Shown here in pieces: positions 36,729-46,779 of a stretch of DNA of 64,000 bases. How positions within the stretch are numbered: the first letter of the stretch is position 1; every line of letters begins with the position of its first letter. The translations under genes were made by a program, and so were the position numbers. This stretch comes from Streptomyces lateritius (GTDB lineage: Bacteria > Actinomycetota > Actinomycetes > Streptomycetales > Streptomycetaceae). A model generated the notes under the pieces. The model did no database searches. It saw only the letters and a list, made by a program, of their open reading frames with translations, and had not been told where the DNA came from. The DNA lies in the NCBI RefSeq assembly GCF_014649715.1, contig NZ_BMTO01000005.1, forward strand, positions 31,719 through 95,718, read 5' to 3'.

Positions 36729-39482
36729 TCAGCCGATGGACCAGCCGAAACCGCCGCCCGCGGCCGGAAGGCCGTTCTGGCCCGGCTGATGGGTGGTCAC
36801 CGAACCCGCCGTGCCGGTGCGGCCGCCGGTGGCGTTGCTCCACGGCAGGTCGTACGCGGCCCCGTACGGAGCGCTGCCCGGCACACCGGCGTACAGCCTG
36901 GTGGCCGTGGCGCTCAGGTGGTTGCCGATGGCGTGTCCGGCCGTCGGGGTGCCGCCGAGGCCGGAGGCGTTGCCGGCCTCGATCCAGTAGTCGGTGTCGC
37001 CGGGAAGGCCGAACGGGTAGAAGGTCTGGACCGAGCCCGCGTCCGCGGTGGTGCCGACGTCCTCCCCCGGGATGCCGACCGCGAGGACGAGGGTGGTCGG
37101 GGCGCCGGGCGCGCGCGGGGCCAGGTTGGCGAGGACGGCCTTCTGGCCGAACTTGTCGCCCGCCTCGGCCGCGCCCTGCACATTCTCGACCTCGGCGTTG
37201 AAGTTGGCGGCCTGGGTGACCGCGCCGGCTCCGGTGACGCGGAAGCTCTGGACGGCGCCGGCCTGCGTGACGTCGGTGGTGCCGACCGCGAGGGCCTCCC
37301 CGGGGGAGCCCACCGCGAAGACGGTGTCCGTCGCGGCGGCCGTGGCGGACGGACGGTATGCGACGGCCGCCACGGAGGCGCCGAACTGGTCGCCCGCCTC
37401 CGACGCGCCGGACACGAAGTCGTCGTCCTGGCTGATGCCCAGGACCGGGGCGGGGATGCCGTCGGCGCTCAGGTCGTGCTTGAGGATCTGCACACCGCCC
37501 GCGTTGGCCAGGGTGCCGATCGCCTCACCCGGCGAGCCGACGACGATGTGGTTCGCCGAGGCGGCGACGGAGGAACCGAACCTGTCGCCCGCCTCCGCGG
37601 TACCCGACATGCCCGTCTTGTCCTGGTGGATGGCGATGTTGACGCTGCCGCGCAGGTAGTGGGCGCTGCCGGCGTCGCTGACCGTGCCCAGGTCCTCGCC
37701 GGACACGCCGATCACCAGATACGGCTCACCGCCGGTGGTGTGACCGGCGGCGACGGCGTGCCCGAAGCGGTCGCCCGCCTCGGGCGCCGAGGCCAGGATC
37801 GAGCCCGCGCCCGTGCCCTGGACGAGGTCCAGGGGGGCCTTGCCGGTGGACAGGCCACCGGCGGCGCCGTAGAAGACCTGGGCGGAACCGGCGTCCGTCT
37901 GAGTGCCGACGTCCTCGGCCGGGACACCCACGACGAGGTCGGTGCAGCCGTCCCTGTCGTGGTCGAATACGGCGAGGTTCTCACCGAACATGTCGCCCGG
38001 CTCGGCGCCTTCCGGCACCGCGGCGAGATCCTGGTTGATCTCGGCGGTGCCCTTGCCCCCGCCGTGGATCACGCGGACGACACCGGCGTTGGCGTCGCCG
38101 CCCACGGTCGCCCTCGGGTCGCCGACGACCGTGTCCTCCACGCCGTCGCCGTTGAAGTCCGTGATCCGCGGCGCCAGGTCGAGCCGGACGCGCGGAGTGG
38201 TGGCACCGGTGTAGCTGATGCTCTTGCCGCCGGTCTCCAGGACCTTCTCGAGCTCCGCGACGCTCGCCCGCGGGTACGCCTGCTTGAGCACCGCGAAGGC
38301 GCCCGCGACGTGCGGGGTGGCCATGGACGTGCCGCTGTACGAGGCGTAGGCGTTGCCGGGAATCGAGGAGACGATGCTGCTGCCCGGGGCGAACACGTCA
38401 AGCAGTGGGCCCCGGTTGGTGAAGGAGGACAGCTGGTCGTCCTTGGTGGTGCTGCCCACCGTGATGGCCGACGAGATGCAGCCGGGGGCTCCCACCGCGT
38501 TGCTGTACGCGTCGTTCCCGGCGGCGATCACCGTGGCGACGCCGGCGGTGCGCAGGCTGTCGATGACAGCCTTGCGGACGTCCGTGTCGCAGGCTGCCGT
38601 GTACTGGCCGCCGCCCAGGCTCATGTTGGCCGACACGACCGGCACGCCGGACTGCCGCAGCTGCAGGACCTTCTCCAGGCCCGCGAGCTGATCGCTGCTG
38701 TAGGACTTCACGCACGGCGCCTTGCCGACTCCGCAGTTCGTCTCGGAGCTGAACCTGCTGAACACCTGGATGGCGACGATGTCGGCACCGGGAGCGACAC
38801 CGGCCTTGGGCGCTCCGGTCACACCCTGCCCGTTGCCCGCGGCGATGCCGGCCACATGGGTTCCGTGGCTGCAGATGCGAGTCGTAGCGCAGGCGCCGGT
38901 CTCCACGTCGGCCGCGCCCGCCCCTTCCTGGTGCTCGGTGCCGTTGGGGCACAGGCTGGCGACCCCGGCGGCGGTGTCGTTGGTCGAGAAGCACGCCTCG
39001 GCGCTGATCCGGTCGCGGAGGAAGGGGTGCCGGACGGCGACGCCGGTGTCCAGGATGGCCACCGTGCTGCCCGCGCCGGTGTTGCCCGCGGCGGCGGTCT
39101 TGTCCGCGCCGATCACGGGGACGCTCGAATCCAGGGTCGGGGGAACCGCCACGTCTTCGGTGACGCTGACCACGCCCGGCTGGCCGGCGAGCTTCTCCAG
39201 ACCGGCCTTGTCCACACGCAGGGTGGTCACGGGCAGCGTGGAAAGGGTCTGCAGGGCCTTGCCGGCGCGGGCCGCGGCGGGCAGGTCCGCACGGTTCCTG
39301 GTGACGACGTTGACTCGGACCGTGCCGCCGTCGGAGACCTGGTCCTCAAGGGCCGGGTCGACGGGGTCGGCTGCGGCCGGGGCCGCTTTCTCGGGGCTCA
39401 CCGGTGCGGCGTAGGCGGGTATCGCGCCGAGAGAAACGGCCACCACCGCCGTGATGACCGTGGACCATATTGGTCTTTTCAT
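36729..39482 (-). CDS. Secreted subtilisin-like protease with FG-GAP-type repeats
   Basis: A 917-residue exported protein. A signal peptide (KRP, hydrophobic core, AYA cleavage site near 25) is followed by an inhibitor-like propeptide to ~115, then an S8 domain at ~125-420 with Asp145 (AILDTG), His206 (SHGTHVAG) and Ser386 (SGTSMATPHVAG). Four Cys in the insert 160-205 may form disulfides. From ~430 to the end, about seven repeats of the GVPAEDVGTQTDAGSAQVF kind form an FG-GAP/integrin-like propeller, probably for binding or calcium. ATG 39482 follows GGAG. Confidence 0.9.
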   Translation of the reverse strand: MKRPIWSTVITAVVAVSLGAIPAYAAPVSPEKAAPAAADPVDPALEDQVSDGGTVRVNVVTRNRADLPAAARAGKALQTLSTLPVTTLRVDKAGLEKLAGQPGVVSVTEDVAVPPTLDSSVPVIGADKTAAAGNTGAGSTVAILDTGVAVRHPFLRDRISAEACFSTNDTAAGVASLCPNGTEHQEGAGAADVETGACATTRICSHGTHVAGIAAGNGQGVTGAPKAGVAPGADIVAIQVFSRFSSETNCGVGKAPCVKSYSSDQLAGLEKVLQLRQSGVPVVSANMSLGGGQYTAACDTDVRKAVIDSLRTAGVATVIAAGNDAYSNAVGAPGCISSAITVGSTTKDDQLSSFTNRGPLLDVFAPGSSIVSSIPGNAYASYSGTSMATPHVAGAFAVLKQAYPRASVAELEKVLETGGKSISYTGATTPRVRLDLAPRITDFNGDGVEDTVVGDPRATVGGDANAGVVRVIHGGGKGTAEINQDLAAVPEGAEPGDMFGENLAVFDHDRDGCTDLVVGVPAEDVGTQTDAGSAQVFYGAAGGLSTGKAPLDLVQGTGAGSILASAPEAGDRFGHAVAAGHTTGGEPYLVIGVSGEDLGTVSDAGSAHYLRGSVNIAIHQDKTGMSGTAEAGDRFGSSVAASANHIVVGSPGEAIGTLANAGGVQILKHDLSADGIPAPVLGISQDDDFVSGASEAGDQFGASVAAVAYRPSATAAATDTVFAVGSPGEALAVGTTDVTQAGAVQSFRVTGAGAVTQAANFNAEVENVQGAAEAGDKFGQKAVLANLAPRAPGAPTTLVLAVGIPGEDVGTTADAGSVQTFYPFGLPGDTDYWIEAGNASGLGGTPTAGHAIGNHLSATATRLYAGVPGSAPYGAAYDLPWSNATGGRTGTAGSVTTHQPGQNGLPAAGGGFGWSIG

Positions 39483-39665
39483 TTCACTCCAACTGGAAGC
39501 GGGCACAGGGGGATGCCCACGGGGCGTGCGAAAGAACGCGTCACGGTATCGAACGCGTTGACGAGGGGGAGCGGTTACCTCTGTGGCGGTCACGCTCGGG
39601 TGGGGCGGTCACGCTCGGCTGGGGCGGCTGGGGCGGCGCCCGGTCGCGCCGCGCCGCCCGGGAGT

Positions 39666-41306
39666 TCAGAGGCCGGCGACCTTGGCGCTCGCCGACAACT
39701 CGTAGACCAGGGTGACAGTGCGACGGCCGCCGGGCGGGAGGGCGACGTCCCAGCGGGCGATGCCGTCGGCGTCGACCACGTCGGGCGCCGGGGAACAGGC
39801 ATCCTCGCGCAGGCGCACCTCGACCGCCGAGACCTCCGAGACCGGGATCCGCTCCCTCAGAACGATCAGCCGGTCGCCCTGCTCCCCGGGCGCGGAGAAC
39901 CGCGAGAGGTGCAGCCGGACCGTGCGGGTGACCAGGGTCCGCTGCGTGAGTCCGGTGGTCTCGCGGGACTCCTCGGCATGCCGGACCACCCGGTGGTCGT
40001 CGCGACTGCCGAAGGCGAGCTCGACGGGGGCGCCGGGAGCGGTGAAGTCCAGCGTGCCGCGGCCGGTGAACCCACTGCCGCGAATCAGGTCCACGGGCCC
40101 GGCGAGCAGCGCGTGGCCGGACAGATTGTCGAACCGGACCACCTGGGTGACCAGCGGGGACAGTTCGGGTGAGCAGGCGTACTCGCTGCTCGCGGGCGTG
40201 GTGAAGACGGAGAGCGGCACCCGGTGGGCGCGGCCGTCCGAGGCGACGGAGACCGGCGCGGGGGAGTTCAGCACCCGGACCTCGCCGCCGTCGTCCACCC
40301 CCGGCAGGCCGAGCACGGGAGCGGGGCCGAGATCCGCGATCTCCTCCTCGCGCAGCTCGACATCGACCGTGCGGCGCTCCGCGGCGGAACGGTCCTGGAG
40401 CGTCAGCCGGTCCTCGGCGAGCCGCGGGGGATCGGTGGCCAGCGCCGACCGTGCCGTCGACAACGTCAGCCGTACGTCCGACCAGTCCTCGCCCGTGCGC
40501 TGCCAGACCATCGCGTCGGTCTCCAGCGTCAGCGTCTCCCCGTCGAGCACGGCCCGGTAGGCGGGCCGCCACAGCGCACACGGGGTGAGGTGACTCAGCC
40601 GCAGTCCGACCGGCCCGGCGACCACGGCCTCCACCGTCAGCTCGATGTGGCCGACCAGCTCGGCGGGCTCCTCCTCGGCGAGCTCCATGGCCCGCTGAGC
40701 CTCCCCGAGTTGGACCCCAAGGGCGGCCAGGTGGGCCTCGACCGTACGGAGTTCCTCGCCGTACGCGTCACGCTCTCCGTCGACCCGGTCCAGTTCGCGG
40801 GCCCAACGGGGCCCTTCGTACTCGCCGGAGCCGGCGCCTTCGCCGATCTCCCGCAGCACATCGGTGGCGAGACGGCCGAGCAGGTCGAGGCGGGCGTGCA
40901 GCCGATCGCGTCGCTGCCCCAGGACGATCCGCTCCTCCTCGAGGGTGTGCACCCGGCGGCGCAGGGCGGAGTCGTCGTCGGTGGCCGGCACCGGCCCGCG
41001 CGGTGTCCACTCGCGGACGATCCGCACGTCGAGCACGGTCGCCGTATCCGTATCCGTATCCGTATGCGTGTGAATATGCGTATCCGCATGGGTATGCGGA
41101 TCCGGAACCGGATGCGCGTGCGGAGGCACGGAGGTCAACTCGGCATGGAGGGTGCGGTCGACGGCCAGCGCGCTGACCGGCCCGAGACGCAGCCGCTGCA
41201 CGCCGGCCTCCAGGTCGAGTACGACGGAGCGCTCGACGTGGGCGCGGTCCTCCAGGCAGGTCACGGCGGTGACGGGGAGAGGGATCGGCTTCCGGGCCGT
41301 GGACAT
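39666..41306 (-). CDS. DUF4139-family protein with a His/Asp/Thr tract
   Basis: A 546-residue protein of the mucoidy-inhibitor-A/DUF4139 type: N-terminal beta domain, a coiled-coil region (~105-210), then a large beta domain with WRPAYRAVLDGETLTLETDAMVWQRTGEDW and a C-terminal WDVALPPGGRRTVTLVYEL. Residues ~60-90 are an unusual tract of alternating Thr with His or Asp (THADTHIHTHTDTDTDT) encoded by hexanucleotide repeats. This may bind metal. It follows the larger DUF4139 gene by 8 bp, so the two are one operon. Cellular role unknown. Confidence 0.82.
   Translation of the reverse strand: MSTARKPIPLPVTAVTCLEDRAHVERSVVLDLEAGVQRLRLGPVSALAVDRTLHAELTSVPPHAHPVPDPHTHADTHIHTHTDTDTDTATVLDVRIVREWTPRGPVPATDDDSALRRRVHTLEEERIVLGQRRDRLHARLDLLGRLATDVLREIGEGAGSGEYEGPRWARELDRVDGERDAYGEELRTVEAHLAALGVQLGEAQRAMELAEEEPAELVGHIELTVEAVVAGPVGLRLSHLTPCALWRPAYRAVLDGETLTLETDAMVWQRTGEDWSDVRLTLSTARSALATDPPRLAEDRLTLQDRSAAERRTVDVELREEEIADLGPAPVLGLPGVDDGGEVRVLNSPAPVSVASDGRAHRVPLSVFTTPASSEYACSPELSPLVTQVVRFDNLSGHALLAGPVDLIRGSGFTGRGTLDFTAPGAPVELAFGSRDDHRVVRHAEESRETTGLTQRTLVTRTVRLHLSRFSAPGEQGDRLIVLRERIPVSEVSAVEVRLREDACSPAPDVVDADGIARWDVALPPGGRRTVTLVYELSASAKVAGL
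41043..41120. repeat. In-frame hexanucleotide repeat (CGTATC-like)
   Basis: About 13 hexamers: three perfect CGTATC units, then decaying copies such as CGTATG, CGTGTG, CGCATG and CGGATC. Each unit is two codons, so gain or loss of units keeps the frame and changes only the number of Thr-His/Asp pairs in the DUF4139 protein. Confidence 0.8.
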
Positions 41307-41314
41307 GGCGGGTC

Positions 41315-43474
41315 TCAGCTCCTGCGGTTGCCGCCGGCCAGGGCTTTGCCGGCCGGGATGCGGATCTCGTATCCGCCGTCGAGTACGGCGGTGCCACCTG
41401 CGGGCAGGTCCACCCGCCAGATGCGGGTGCCCGGGGCATGGTGCTCGGGCCCGGCGCCGTCCGCGGGTGCCTTCCAGTCGGCCCGTTCCTCGATCCGTAC
41501 GTCCGGTTCGGAGGTGACCGGAACCCGCTCCCGCACCTCGACGGTGGCGGGCCTCGCGAGCCGGTTGGCCAGCTCCACGTGGACGCGGTGGTCGAGCACG
41601 GTGGTGTTGTTGCGCAGGCCCGAGGTCGACTCCTTGAGGTGCGTACGGCGGGTGACCCGGATGGCCTCGGCGGGCCCGAGCCCCACCCGGCGGACACCGC
41701 CCGGCGCGAGCGTGGGCAGCGCGGCGGTCAGCAGGAAGTCGTCGTCGACGGTGACCTCCACGGGGCCGGCCGGCAGAGCCTGGTCCGTGGCGTTGGAGAG
41801 CACCAGCGTGGCGTACACCGTCTGCTCCACGGACGGCACGCAGAGGTACTCGGTGCGCAGGCCGACCGCGATCTCGCCGACGGTGACGGTGTGCCAGGTG
41901 CCGTCCGACGGAATGTCGGCGCGGGCGGCGGCGTCGAAGCGGTGATCGAAGGAACCCGCCGACTCCCGGGGCCGCACCGCGTGCCCCGGCGGCGGCAGCG
42001 CGGCCACCGCTTCGGCACGGCGGCGGTACTCGGCCGTCACCGGGTCGAAGGGAGAGACGGGGAACAGCCGGCCTCTGCGACCGCCGGGCTCGTCCGGACC
42101 GCTCAGAACGAGGGCGGCGTAGTCCAGCTCGACCCCGCTCGGCCGTGGCGGACCGGCCGCGGGAACCTCGGGTGCCGGAGGCGGCGTCGGCGCGGCAAGG
42201 CCGTGAGCAGCCGGTGCCGACGGCGGCGGCGCGGCCGCACCAGGAGACCCGGGTGCGGCGGGTGCCAGGCCGGCGGGCGCACCCGTGAAGGGCGCGCCAC
42301 CGGCACGCGGCCTGCGGGCCGATCGCGACGGGCCGTCCCCCGCGAAGCCGGGCGTGCCGCTGCCGAAGGCCTCTCGGGAAGCGTCGTGGACGCCCTCGGG
42401 CACAAGGAACGCCGGGGGCGGCGCGCCGTAGCCCTGCGGCGCCGGTGGTGGCGGTGGCGGTGGCGGCGGAACGGGGCCCGGCGCGGCGCCTCCGGCGGCC
42501 CCGACGGCCAGGGGTGCGGCGGTCGTCGCCGGGCGGGGTCCGGCCGCGTCGTACCCGGCGAACAGGTCGCCGAGCCCTCCCGGAGGCTCACGCCATCCGG
42601 TGGCGGCGGTGGCGGGCTGACGGCGTCCGATCCGCATCGAGCGGAGCCTCGGCAGGTCGGTACGGCGCCGCAGGTCGGCGGTGGCCAGGGCGATGCGTAC
42701 GCCGGTCCAGTCCTCGCCGGTGCGCTGGGCCACCGAGGCGCGCAGCACCAGACGGCCGCTGCCGTCGCCCTGACGGTGGGTGAGACGGTACGCCGGAACC
42801 CAGACGGCGCCCGGCACCCCGTACTCGAGCTCCAACTCCAGCTCCGCGCCCGCGTCACCCGTGCCGTCGAGGGTCAGGACCGCGCTGACCGTGGTCTCCA
42901 GGTGCGCCGACGGTGCGTCGGTGGACGCGCGACCGAGCCGGTCCGAGGCGACGTCGAGCTCGTGCTCGACGCGGAGCAGCGCCTCCTCCAACTCGCCGAG
43001 ACGGGTGTGGAGTCCCGTCAGTCGCCCGTCGACGAAATCGGCGAGCTCCAGCCACGCGTCGACCGGGGTGCGGCGGTGCGGGTCCTCGCGCCGACGGGGC
43101 GGCGGCACCGGGTGCAGACCCCTGACCTCCTCGATCAGGCGCCGTTGCCGGTCCCGGCGTCCCCGCGCCGCCGCGTACGCGTCGCGCAGCCGCTCGACCT
43201 CGCGCCGCAGGTCGTCCGACGTGCCGGTGCCGCTGTCGAGTGGCAGCGGCTCGGCCTCGACCTCCACCCGGGCCTCGGTGACGCGCACGCCGGGGGCGCC
43301 CAGGACCCGGGCCCGCAGCGAGCCCGGGTCCAGCGCGCGGGGCAGTCCCGCCACCCGCAGCCGTCCGTCCGGCGGCACGATGCCCCGGGCCAGGCGACGG
43401 CAGAGCGCGCCCTGCGCGTACACCACGACCTCATCGAGGGTCGATCCCCACCGCTGTGCCGGCTCCGCCGTCAT
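41315..43474 (-). CDS. Larger DUF4139-family protein
   Basis: A 719-residue relative of the downstream protein. It has an N-terminal beta domain, a coiled coil (~80-170), a middle beta domain (WVPAYRLTHRQGDG, ASVAQRTGEDWTGVRI), a Pro/Ala-rich linker at ~310-450 with a run of prolines, and a C-terminal beta domain ending IWRVDLPAGGTAVLDGGYEIRIPAG. The linker separates the two halves of DUF4139. ATG 43474 follows a G-rich ribosome site; longer frames upstream run across another gene's start. It is first in a two-gene operon. Function unknown. Confidence 0.8.
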   Translation of the reverse strand: MTAEPAQRWGSTLDEVVVYAQGALCRRLARGIVPPDGRLRVAGLPRALDPGSLRARVLGAPGVRVTEARVEVEAEPLPLDSGTGTSDDLRREVERLRDAYAAARGRRDRQRRLIEEVRGLHPVPPPRRREDPHRRTPVDAWLELADFVDGRLTGLHTRLGELEEALLRVEHELDVASDRLGRASTDAPSAHLETTVSAVLTLDGTGDAGAELELELEYGVPGAVWVPAYRLTHRQGDGSGRLVLRASVAQRTGEDWTGVRIALATADLRRRTDLPRLRSMRIGRRQPATAATGWREPPGGLGDLFAGYDAAGPRPATTAAPLAVGAAGGAAPGPVPPPPPPPPPAPQGYGAPPPAFLVPEGVHDASREAFGSGTPGFAGDGPSRSARRPRAGGAPFTGAPAGLAPAAPGSPGAAAPPPSAPAAHGLAAPTPPPAPEVPAAGPPRPSGVELDYAALVLSGPDEPGGRRGRLFPVSPFDPVTAEYRRRAEAVAALPPPGHAVRPRESAGSFDHRFDAAARADIPSDGTWHTVTVGEIAVGLRTEYLCVPSVEQTVYATLVLSNATDQALPAGPVEVTVDDDFLLTAALPTLAPGGVRRVGLGPAEAIRVTRRTHLKESTSGLRNNTTVLDHRVHVELANRLARPATVEVRERVPVTSEPDVRIEERADWKAPADGAGPEHHAPGTRIWRVDLPAGGTAVLDGGYEIRIPAGKALAGGNRRS

Positions 43475-43594
43475 GTGCCCCCGCCCCCCGCCGTGTCCAT
43501 GCTGAGCGCAGCCTAACGCCCGAGCGTTCCGCACGTCCGTGCCGAGTGCCGGGTACCGAGTCCCGATGTCAGTGGTCCGTCGTACGGTCGGGAC

Positions 43595-43948
43595 ATGAGC
43601 ACCTCCGCCGAAGTCCGCGCCGTCGCCCTCTCCTTGCCGGAGACGACCGAGAAGGAGGCGTGGTCCATGCCCACCTTCCGCGTCGCCGGGAAGATGTTCC
43701 TGACCCTGCCCGACGAGGAGACGTCGATGGCCGTCCGCTGCCCCAAGGAGGAGCGCGGCGAGCTGGTCCTCGCCGAGCCCGAGAAGTTCTGGGTCGCGGA
43801 CCACGAGGCGGCCTTCGCCTGGGTGCGGGTGCGCCTGGCCGCCCTCGACGACGCGGACGAGCTCCGCGCGATCGTCGTCGACTCCTGGCGCCAGGCGGCT
43901 CCACCGGCCCTGCTCAGATCCCACGCCGACCTCGCGCCCCCGGCTTAG
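43595..43948 (+). CDS. MmcQ/YjbR-family protein
   Basis: A 117-residue protein of the MmcQ/YjbR fold: EVRAVALSLPETTEKEAW, then TFRVAGKMFLTL, and KFWVADHEAAFAWVRVRL. Members are small cytoplasmic proteins with a CyaY-like fold, sometimes called DNA-binding, but no reaction is established. It is a stand-alone gene divergent from the DUF4139 operon. Confidence 0.88.
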   Translation: MSTSAEVRAVALSLPETTEKEAWSMPTFRVAGKMFLTLPDEETSMAVRCPKEERGELVLAEPEKFWVADHEAAFAWVRVRLAALDDADELRAIVVDSWRQAAPPALLRSHADLAPPA

Positions 43949-44060
43949 CGCCCCCGTCCACCCCCCGGCCCGGACCACCGGTGGCTTCGGTGGTTGGGCC
44001 GCCCGTGGAGTGGGACGCTGAAGGGGAAGGGCCGTGCCGACGAGAGTTCGGGAGGGACGA

Positions 44061-45539
44061 ATGGGACGCGACGTCCCGGCGCTGGTGTTCACCCGTGACG
44101 ACCGTCGCCAGTTCCGGAACAAGATGCACACGTGCCTCGACGTGTTCGCGCGGATGCTGCGCGAGGCACGGTTCGACTTCGAGCGGCCACAGGTCGGCCT
44201 GGAGATCGAACTGAACCTCGTGGACGACGACGCCGAGCCCGCCATGCGCGGCTCGGACGTCCTGGAGGCGATCGCGGACCCCTCCTGGTCGAGCGAGCTG
44301 GGCCGGTTCAACCTGGAGATCGACATCGGGCCGCGCCCGCTCGTCGCCGGGCGTCCCGACTCCTGGGAGCAGGAGATACGCGACGCGCTCAACCACGCCG
44401 AGGTCCAGGCGGCCGCGGTCGGCGCCCATCTGCTCATGATCGGGATTCTGCCGACGCTGGAACTGAAGGACGTCGGTCTGGCGGCACTGTCCGAGAACCC
44501 GCGCTACCACCTGCTGAACGAGCAGATCTTCTCCGCGCGGGGGGAGGACCTGCTGATCTCGATCGACGGGGTGGAGCGGCTGCGGACCTACGCCGACACG
44601 ATCACCCCGGAGGCGGCGTGCACCAGCACCCAGTTCCACCTGCAGGTCGCGCCGCATGACTTTGCGGACCACTGGAACGCCGCCCAGGCCATCGCGGGGG
44701 TGCAGGTGGCACTGGCGGCGAACTCTCCCTTCCTGTTCGCCAAGGAACTGTGGCGCGAGACGCGTATTCCCCTCTTCGAACAGGCCACCGACACCCGGCC
44801 GGACGAGATCAAGGTGCAGGGCGTACGGCCCCGGGTGTGGTTCGGCGAGCGCTGGATCACCTCGGTCTTCGACCTCTTCGAGGAGAACGTGCGGTACTTC
44901 CCGCCACTGCTGCCGCTGTGTGAGGAGGAGGACCCGCTGGAGACGCTCGAGAGCGGCGGAATCCCAGGACTGGCCGAACTCACCCTCCACAACGGGACGG
45001 TCTACCGCTGGAACCGCCCCGTCTACGCCGTCGTCGACGGCGTACCGCATCTGCGGGTGGAGAACCGGGTGCTGCCCGCCGGGCCCACGGTGGCCGACGT
45101 GCTGTCCAACGGCGCTTTCTACTACGGGCTGGTCCGGGCGCTGGTCGACGAGGACCGTCCCGTCTGGACCCGGATGTCGTTCTCGGCCGCGGAGGAAAAT
45201 CTGCACGCCGCCGCGCGCCACGGAATCGACGCGCAGCTGTACTGGCCCGGGATGGGCGAGGTTCCGGCGACCGAGCTGGTGCTGCGGCGACTGTTGCCGC
45301 TCGCGGACCGCGGCCTCGAACGGCTGGGCATGGACGCGGCGCGGCGGGAGCCGCTGCTGGGGGTCATCGAGCAGCGGTGCGTCAGCGGGCGCAACGGCGC
45401 GGTGTGGCAGTCGGAGATGTTCCACCACATCCACGACATCGATCACGCGGACCGGCACCAGGCGCTGCGGCGGATGACCCAGCAGTACATCGAGTACATG
45501 CACATGAACGCCCCGGCGCACATCTGGCCGGTCGAGTGA
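44061..45539 (+). CDS. GCS2-type glutamate-cysteine ligase-like protein
   Basis: A 492-residue member of the glutamate-cysteine ligase superfamily. Near the N terminus, VGLEIELNLVDDD and FNLEIDIGPRPL hold the acidic metal/ATP residues, and CTSTQFHLQV with LAANSPFLFAKELWRETRIPLFE matches the substrate region. It would join an amine to glutamate or another acid using ATP. ATG 44061 follows GGAGG five bases upstream. A second GCS2-family gene follows 120 bp later, so the pair may act in one pathway, for example thiol or peptide synthesis; the substrate is not known. Confidence 0.83.
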   Translation: MGRDVPALVFTRDDRRQFRNKMHTCLDVFARMLREARFDFERPQVGLEIELNLVDDDAEPAMRGSDVLEAIADPSWSSELGRFNLEIDIGPRPLVAGRPDSWEQEIRDALNHAEVQAAAVGAHLLMIGILPTLELKDVGLAALSENPRYHLLNEQIFSARGEDLLISIDGVERLRTYADTITPEAACTSTQFHLQVAPHDFADHWNAAQAIAGVQVALAANSPFLFAKELWRETRIPLFEQATDTRPDEIKVQGVRPRVWFGERWITSVFDLFEENVRYFPPLLPLCEEEDPLETLESGGIPGLAELTLHNGTVYRWNRPVYAVVDGVPHLRVENRVLPAGPTVADVLSNGAFYYGLVRALVDEDRPVWTRMSFSAAEENLHAAARHGIDAQLYWPGMGEVPATELVLRRLLPLADRGLERLGMDAARREPLLGVIEQRCVSGRNGAVWQSEMFHHIHDIDHADRHQALRRMTQQYIEYMHMNAPAHIWPVE

Positions 45540-45659
45540 TACCGGCTCCGGGCGCTGTGGTGCCGAATGGGCCATCGTGCCGGTCCCGGCGCACCCTTTC
45601 AGGCGAACGGCCTGTGTCCGCGCGCCCCTCCCATGATCCGCACGCGGAGACTCGGCACC

Positions 45660-46757
45660 ATGGAGCCGGTCACTGTCGGGGTGGAAGAGGAGTACCTGCT
45701 GCTCGACGCGGACACGTTGCCGGTACCGCTGGCGGAACAGGTGCGCGCGGCCGCGGGTCTCGGACCGACCGTCGAGGAGCACGAGCTGCAGTCGGAGTTG
45801 CTGCAGGTGCAGGTGGAGGTCGCCACCCCGGTCTGCAGCGAGCTGGACGAGGTCGGCGGGCATCTTCTGCGGCTGCGGCTCGCCCTCGGCGCGGCGGCCG
45901 AGGCACAGGGATGCCGGCTGGCGGCCTGCGGGGCGCCCCCGCGCAGGAGCGCGGTCACGGCGCCGGTGACCGAGAAGCCGCGCTACCGCGCGATGCGCGA
46001 GCAGGCCCCGCAACTGGTGGCCGAGCAGCTGGTGTGCGGGATGCACGTCCACACGGCCGTGCCGTCCCCCGAGGTCGGGGTGGCCGTCCTGAACCGGCTG
46101 AGGGGGTGGCTGCCGGTCCTGACCGCGATGGCGGCTAACTCACCGTTCTGGGACGGCCAGGACACCGGCTTCGCCAGCTGGCGCACCGTCGTCTTCGGGC
46201 GCTGGCCGGTGAGCGGCCCTCCGCCCGCCTTCCGGGATCTCGCCGATCACAGGGAGCGGGTGGCGACGCTGCTGCGCAGCGGCGTCATCTCCGACACGGG
46301 ACAGCTGTACTGGCAGGCCCGCCTCTCCGAGCGATTCCCCACGGTCGAGGTGCGCTGCACCGATGTGCAGCTACGCGCGGACGAAGCCGTCATGTTCGCC
46401 GGCATCGTACGCGCGCTGGTCACCACGGCCATCCGCGAGGACGAGCTGGGCACGCCGGTCCCGGACGTGCCGCCCGAGTTGGCACAGGCGGCGAACTGGC
46501 AGGCGGCCCGGCACGGTCTGAACGGTCATTTGATCGCGCCGACGGGTGAGCGGCGGAGCGCCGGCGACCTCGTCGCTCGCATGATGGAGCACATCACGCC
46601 GGCCCTCGACGCGGCCGGTGACACCCGTGAGGTGGCCTCGCTCGTCCACCGACTTCTCCGGGAGGGCACGCCGGCCGATCGGCAGCGCCAGGCGATGGCC
46701 GAGGGCGGCCTGGCGGCGGTCGTCGACTTCGTCACCGCCGAGACCGCGGCTCCCTGA
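45660..46757 (+). CDS. YbdK-type carboxylate-amine ligase
   Basis: A 365-residue YbdK/GCS2 protein. The N-terminal signature [16 protein letters not shown] carries the acidic catalytic residues; [13 protein letters not shown] and [19 protein letters not shown] are also typical of the family. YbdK has weak glutamate-cysteine ligase activity in vitro; the true substrate is unsettled. ATG 45660 is chosen because the conserved domain starts four residues later and GGAG lies upstream; an ATG at 45633 lacks a ribosome site. Confidence 0.87.
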   Translation: MEPVTVGVEEEYLLLDADTLPVPLAEQVRAAAGLGPTVEEHELQSELLQVQVEVATPVCSELDEVGGHLLRLRLALGAAAEAQGCRLAACGAPPRRSAVTAPVTEKPRYRAMREQAPQLVAEQLVCGMHVHTAVPSPEVGVAVLNRLRGWLPVLTAMAANSPFWDGQDTGFASWRTVVFGRWPVSGPPPAFRDLADHRERVATLLRSGVISDTGQLYWQARLSERFPTVEVRCTDVQLRADEAVMFAGIVRALVTTAIREDELGTPVPDVPPELAQAANWQAARHGLNGHLIAPTGERRSAGDLVARMMEHITPALDAAGDTREVASLVHRLLREGTPADRQRQAMAEGGLAAVVDFVTAETAAP

Positions 46758-46779
46758 GCGACGTCAGGATGTGGCGCGG

